Assembly (NCBI RefSeq): GCF_013408555.1
Contig: NZ_JACBZN010000001.1
Location: forward strand, 434,001 to 498,000
DNA length: 64,000 bases
Source of the DNA: Aeromicrobium tamlense
GTDB taxonomy: Bacteria; Actinomycetota; Actinomycetes; Propionibacteriales; Nocardioidaceae
Direction: 5' to 3'
The notes beneath the pieces are model-generated. The model saw only the letters and a list, made by a program, of their open reading frames with translations. It ran no database searches and was not told the DNA's origin. The first letter of the stretch is position 1, and every line of letters starts with the position of its first letter. Below, one piece after another: positions 61,899 through 64,000 of the stretch. Position numbers and translations under genes: made by a program.

Positions 61899-64000
61899 TC
61901 AGACGGCGTCTCGATTGACCCTCGTGTGCAGTAGCTCACCGACCAACTTCACGAACTCGACTTGGAAGTTCTCGTTCGTGAAGAACATGTCGGCCAGCGT
62001 GTTGTGGCTGGCGGTCTCGGCGTTCGTCTCGGTGTTGCTGGTCAGGACGGCGCCCGTCACAGCGTCGTTAAGATCGGGTGACGCGATGAACTGCTGGGAG
62101 GAGTTGGAGGCGGCCTGTGTGGTGACGGTCGCGTTCTCCACCAAGACCGTCATGACACCCTCCACCCAGCTCGACGTGTGGTTGATGTCCCAGTCCTCGC
62201 CTTCGAAGAGCGCGTTGATTCTGGACAGGATCTCGTTGAAGAGAACCAGATTCGGGTCGCGGGACTGGCCCGACCCGGTGGCCGAAGCCGGCTTGAGAGC
62301 GATGACATCGCCGGACGCCAGGTCGAGTGACTGGTCAGCGGCGCGGGCCTGCTTGATGTGGGTCAGCTCGACGGTGGACAGGTCGATGATCTCTGCGCCT
62401 TCGGCGCGCACGAGGCGCGGTCTTAGCAGCCGCAGGAACAGCGAGCGCTTCTCGAGTTCGACGTCTTCGTAGTTCACGATCTGACTCAGGAAGTCATACA
62501 GGCGAACGAAGGAGCCGACGTCCTTGCGAAACAGTTCGAGGTCATCAACCTTGGCCTTGTCGCTGGACGCCTGCGCGGCGTGCCAAGCGTCCGCGAACCG
62601 GGCTGCCGAGGACGTCAACGGTGCAGTGATCGCACCATGCCTCTTGGCTAAGTACGCCTCGGTGAACGCGTCGATCTCCGCGTCGGTGTAGATGCCAGCG
62701 GCGTCGAGCTTGGCACGGATATCGTGCACGAGGTCGGGGTCGGTGTTCCGTTCGATGCTCGCGTCCTTGTAGTAGGGAAGGAACGCATCGAGGATGTCCT
62801 GCGGTTCGTTGACGAAGTCCAGGACGTAAGTGGTGTCCTTGCCGCCCTTGGCGTACGTGCGGTTGAGCCGCGAAAGGGTCTGGACAGCGGTAACGCCGTC
62901 GAGTCGCTTGTCGACATACATCGCGCAGAGCAGAGGTTGGTCGAAGCCGGTCTGGTACTTGTTCGCCACGATGAGGAGCTGGAACTCGTCGCTGGCGAAG
63001 GCCCGCGGGATCGTGCGACCACGCAGGCCCTTGTTCAGGTTCGATTCGGAGTACGGCGGCTCGACCCCCGCGAACGCGACCCCGGGCACTTGCTCGCTCG
63101 TCATGGTGCCCGAGAACGCGACCAGGGTCGCGACGTCCTTGTAACCGGCCTTTGAGATGTAAGCGTCGATCGCTTCCTTATAGCGGATCGCGTGTTCGCG
63201 CGAACCCGTGACGACCATCGCCTTGGCGTGCCCGTCGAGCAGGTGCCGCACGTTCGTCCGGTAGTGCTCGACGATGATCTGCACCTTCTGGGCGATGTTT
63301 GTCGGGTGCAGAGACACCCACTTCATCAGGTGCTTGGTGGCCTCGGACTCGTCCACGAGGTTCACTGCCGACAGGTGGCGGTCCTTCGTCGCACGCTGGG
63401 CGATCTGGAACGCGGTGTCGTAAGAGGTGTAGTTGCGCAGCACGTCGAGGATGTAGCCCTCCTCGATGGCCTGCTGCATCGTGTAGACGTGGAACGGCCG
63501 CGGGGTCCCGTCACCGTCCGCCCGGCCGAACAACTCCAGCGTCTTGGCCTTCGGGGTGGCGGTAAACGCGAAGAACGACAGGTTCGGTGAGGCAGCGCGT
63601 CCGGCCATCTCGGCGGCGAGCACGGCTTCGGTGTCGATCTCGCCACCGTCGTCGAGGTCGGCCAGTTCCTCCGCGGTCAGCACCTGCCGCAACTGCTGGC
63701 TCGTGCGGCCGGTCTGGGACGAGTGCGCCTCGTCGGCGATGATCGCGAACTTCTTGCCGGCCAGTCCGGTGTCCTGCTGGATCGCCTCCAACGCGAATGG
63801 GAAGGTCTGCATCGTCACGATGACGATCAGCTTGCCTGAGAGCAGTTCCTCGGCCAGCAGCGCGGACTTCGACTTCGCGCCCGCCTTGCGCGCTTCGTCG
63901 ATGTTGATGGTGGCGACGGTGCCGTCGACGCCCTCGATCTGTTTGATTGCGGCCTGGAGTTGGTCGTCCAGGACGGTGCGGTCGGTGACCACGATGACCG
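61899..64000 (-). CDS. hsdR: Type I restriction endonuclease subunit R, C-terminal part (5' partial)
   Basis: At least 700 residues are visible and the frame is open to the right edge, so the N-terminal nuclease domain and first helicase motif are outside. Visible helicase motifs: VVTDRTVLDDQL (near Ia), IIADEAHSSQTG (DEAH, motif II), FFAFTATPKAKTLELFG (III), VANKYQTGFDQPLL, and TLSRLNRTYAKGGKDTTYVLDF (VI). A C-terminal helical region follows. It translocates DNA and cuts when recognition sites are unmodified; HsdM and HsdS are expected beyond 64 kb since HsdR is read away from the edge. It converges on the EVE-DUF3883 gene with 76 nt between stops. Confidence 0.94.
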   Translation of the reverse strand, partial: VIVVTDRTVLDDQLQAAIKQIEGVDGTVATINIDEARKAGAKSKSALLAEELLSGKLIVIVTMQTFPFALEAIQQDTGLAGKKFAIIADEAHSSQTGRTSQQLRQVLTAEELADLDDGGEIDTEAVLAAEMAGRAASPNLSFFAFTATPKAKTLELFGRADGDGTPRPFHVYTMQQAIEEGYILDVLRNYTSYDTAFQIAQRATKDRHLSAVNLVDESEATKHLMKWVSLHPTNIAQKVQIIVEHYRTNVRHLLDGHAKAMVVTGSREHAIRYKEAIDAYISKAGYKDVATLVAFSGTMTSEQVPGVAFAGVEPPYSESNLNKGLRGRTIPRAFASDEFQLLIVANKYQTGFDQPLLCAMYVDKRLDGVTAVQTLSRLNRTYAKGGKDTTYVLDFVNEPQDILDAFLPYYKDASIERNTDPDLVHDIRAKLDAAGIYTDAEIDAFTEAYLAKRHGAITAPLTSSAARFADAWHAAQASSDKAKVDDLELFRKDVGSFVRLYDFLSQIVNYEDVELEKRSLFLRLLRPRLVRAEGAEIIDLSTVELTHIKQARAADQSLDLASGDVIALKPASATGSGQSRDPNLVLFNEILSRINALFEGEDWDINHTSSWVEGVMTVLVENATVTTQAASNSSQQFIASPDLNDAVTGAVLTSNTETNAETASHNTLADMFFTNENFQVEFVKLVGELLHTRVNRDAV

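Larger units (their letters stand above)
51578..64000. mobile_element. Genomic island / integrative mobilisable element (left part)
   Basis: Begins after ychF and runs past the window. It holds integrase, excisionase, XRE regulator, MobF relaxase, and three sets of nuclease/defence genes (Mrr-like, OLD plus EVE-DUF3883, type I HsdR). Cargo genes use more A/T-ending codons and TTG/GTG starts than the core. No ssDNA- or dsDNA-translocating coupling protein, replication initiator or mating-pore gene is in the visible part. The exact ends are not seen; the boundary given is where core genes stop. Confidence 0.7.

Overview
The window is high-GC DNA from an actinobacterium. Gene content, codon bias, repeated TANNNT boxes 6-8 nt before start codons, and MhuD-like and MoaD/MoaE genes suggest a Nocardioidaceae-type organism (Aeromicrobium or Nocardioides relatives); this genus-level guess is inference. 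The gene order from the Rv2466c-like reductase through rpiB, nei, tig, clpP1-clpP2-clpX, a saccharopine-dehydrogenase-like reductase, valS, folC, a DUF4233 gene and ndk follows the Mycobacterium tuberculosis Rv2466c-Rv2445c block as I recall it, with insertions.

Region 1 (1-15.5 kb) is core. It holds the end of a mycothiol-dependent reductase, a CDP-glycerol transferase-like gene, rpiB, nei, a membrane-anchored SpoIIE/PP2C phosphatase, tRNA-Gly, a P-loop kinase, moaD/moaA/moaE, tRNA-Pro and tig. A secreted lipase, an intracellular lipase and two SRPBCC genes follow, and then clpP1-clpP2-clpX. Region 2 (15.5-26.8 kb) holds a reductase of the saccharopine dehydrogenase fold, a DeoR regulator, valS, a Nudix-GNAT fusion, an MMPL exporter, folC-DUF4233, a metallophosphoesterase and a ParB-like gene. 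Region 3 (26.8-36.9 kb) is an alpha-glucoside uptake cluster (GH13 glucosidase, solute-binding lipoprotein, two permeases, ATPase), then ndk, a BKACE enzyme, a CotH-like kinase and a DUF2079 membrane protein. Region 4 (37-51.6 kb) holds fumC, glpX, xseA-xseB, ispH, ggt, rmuC, a heme-degrading monooxygenase, a PrmC-like methyltransferase, a second secreted lipase and ychF.

Region 5 (about 51.6-64 kb, running off the window) is a genomic island. Base use becomes visibly less GC-rich in its cargo genes. It carries an Mrr-like nuclease with an unrecognised C-terminal part, a tyrosine integrase, an excisionase, an XRE regulator, a MobF relaxase-helicase with a candidate oriT, an OLD-family ATPase-TOPRIM nuclease followed by an EVE-DUF3883 protein, and the C-terminal part of a type I restriction HsdR subunit. 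The OLD/TOPRIM plus EVE-DUF3883 pair is the best candidate here for an undescribed defence system.

Two regulatory themes recur. At least six GTGA-N6-TCAC dyads (Crp/GlxR type) lie in intergenic DNA, most of them upstream of carbon-acquisition or hydrolase genes. More than twenty genes have a -10-like hexamer placed for leaderless transcription, which was used to choose starts. The two secreted lipase paralogues share both a Crp-like site and a GTAAC-N5-GTTAC-type dyad, suggesting co-regulation.
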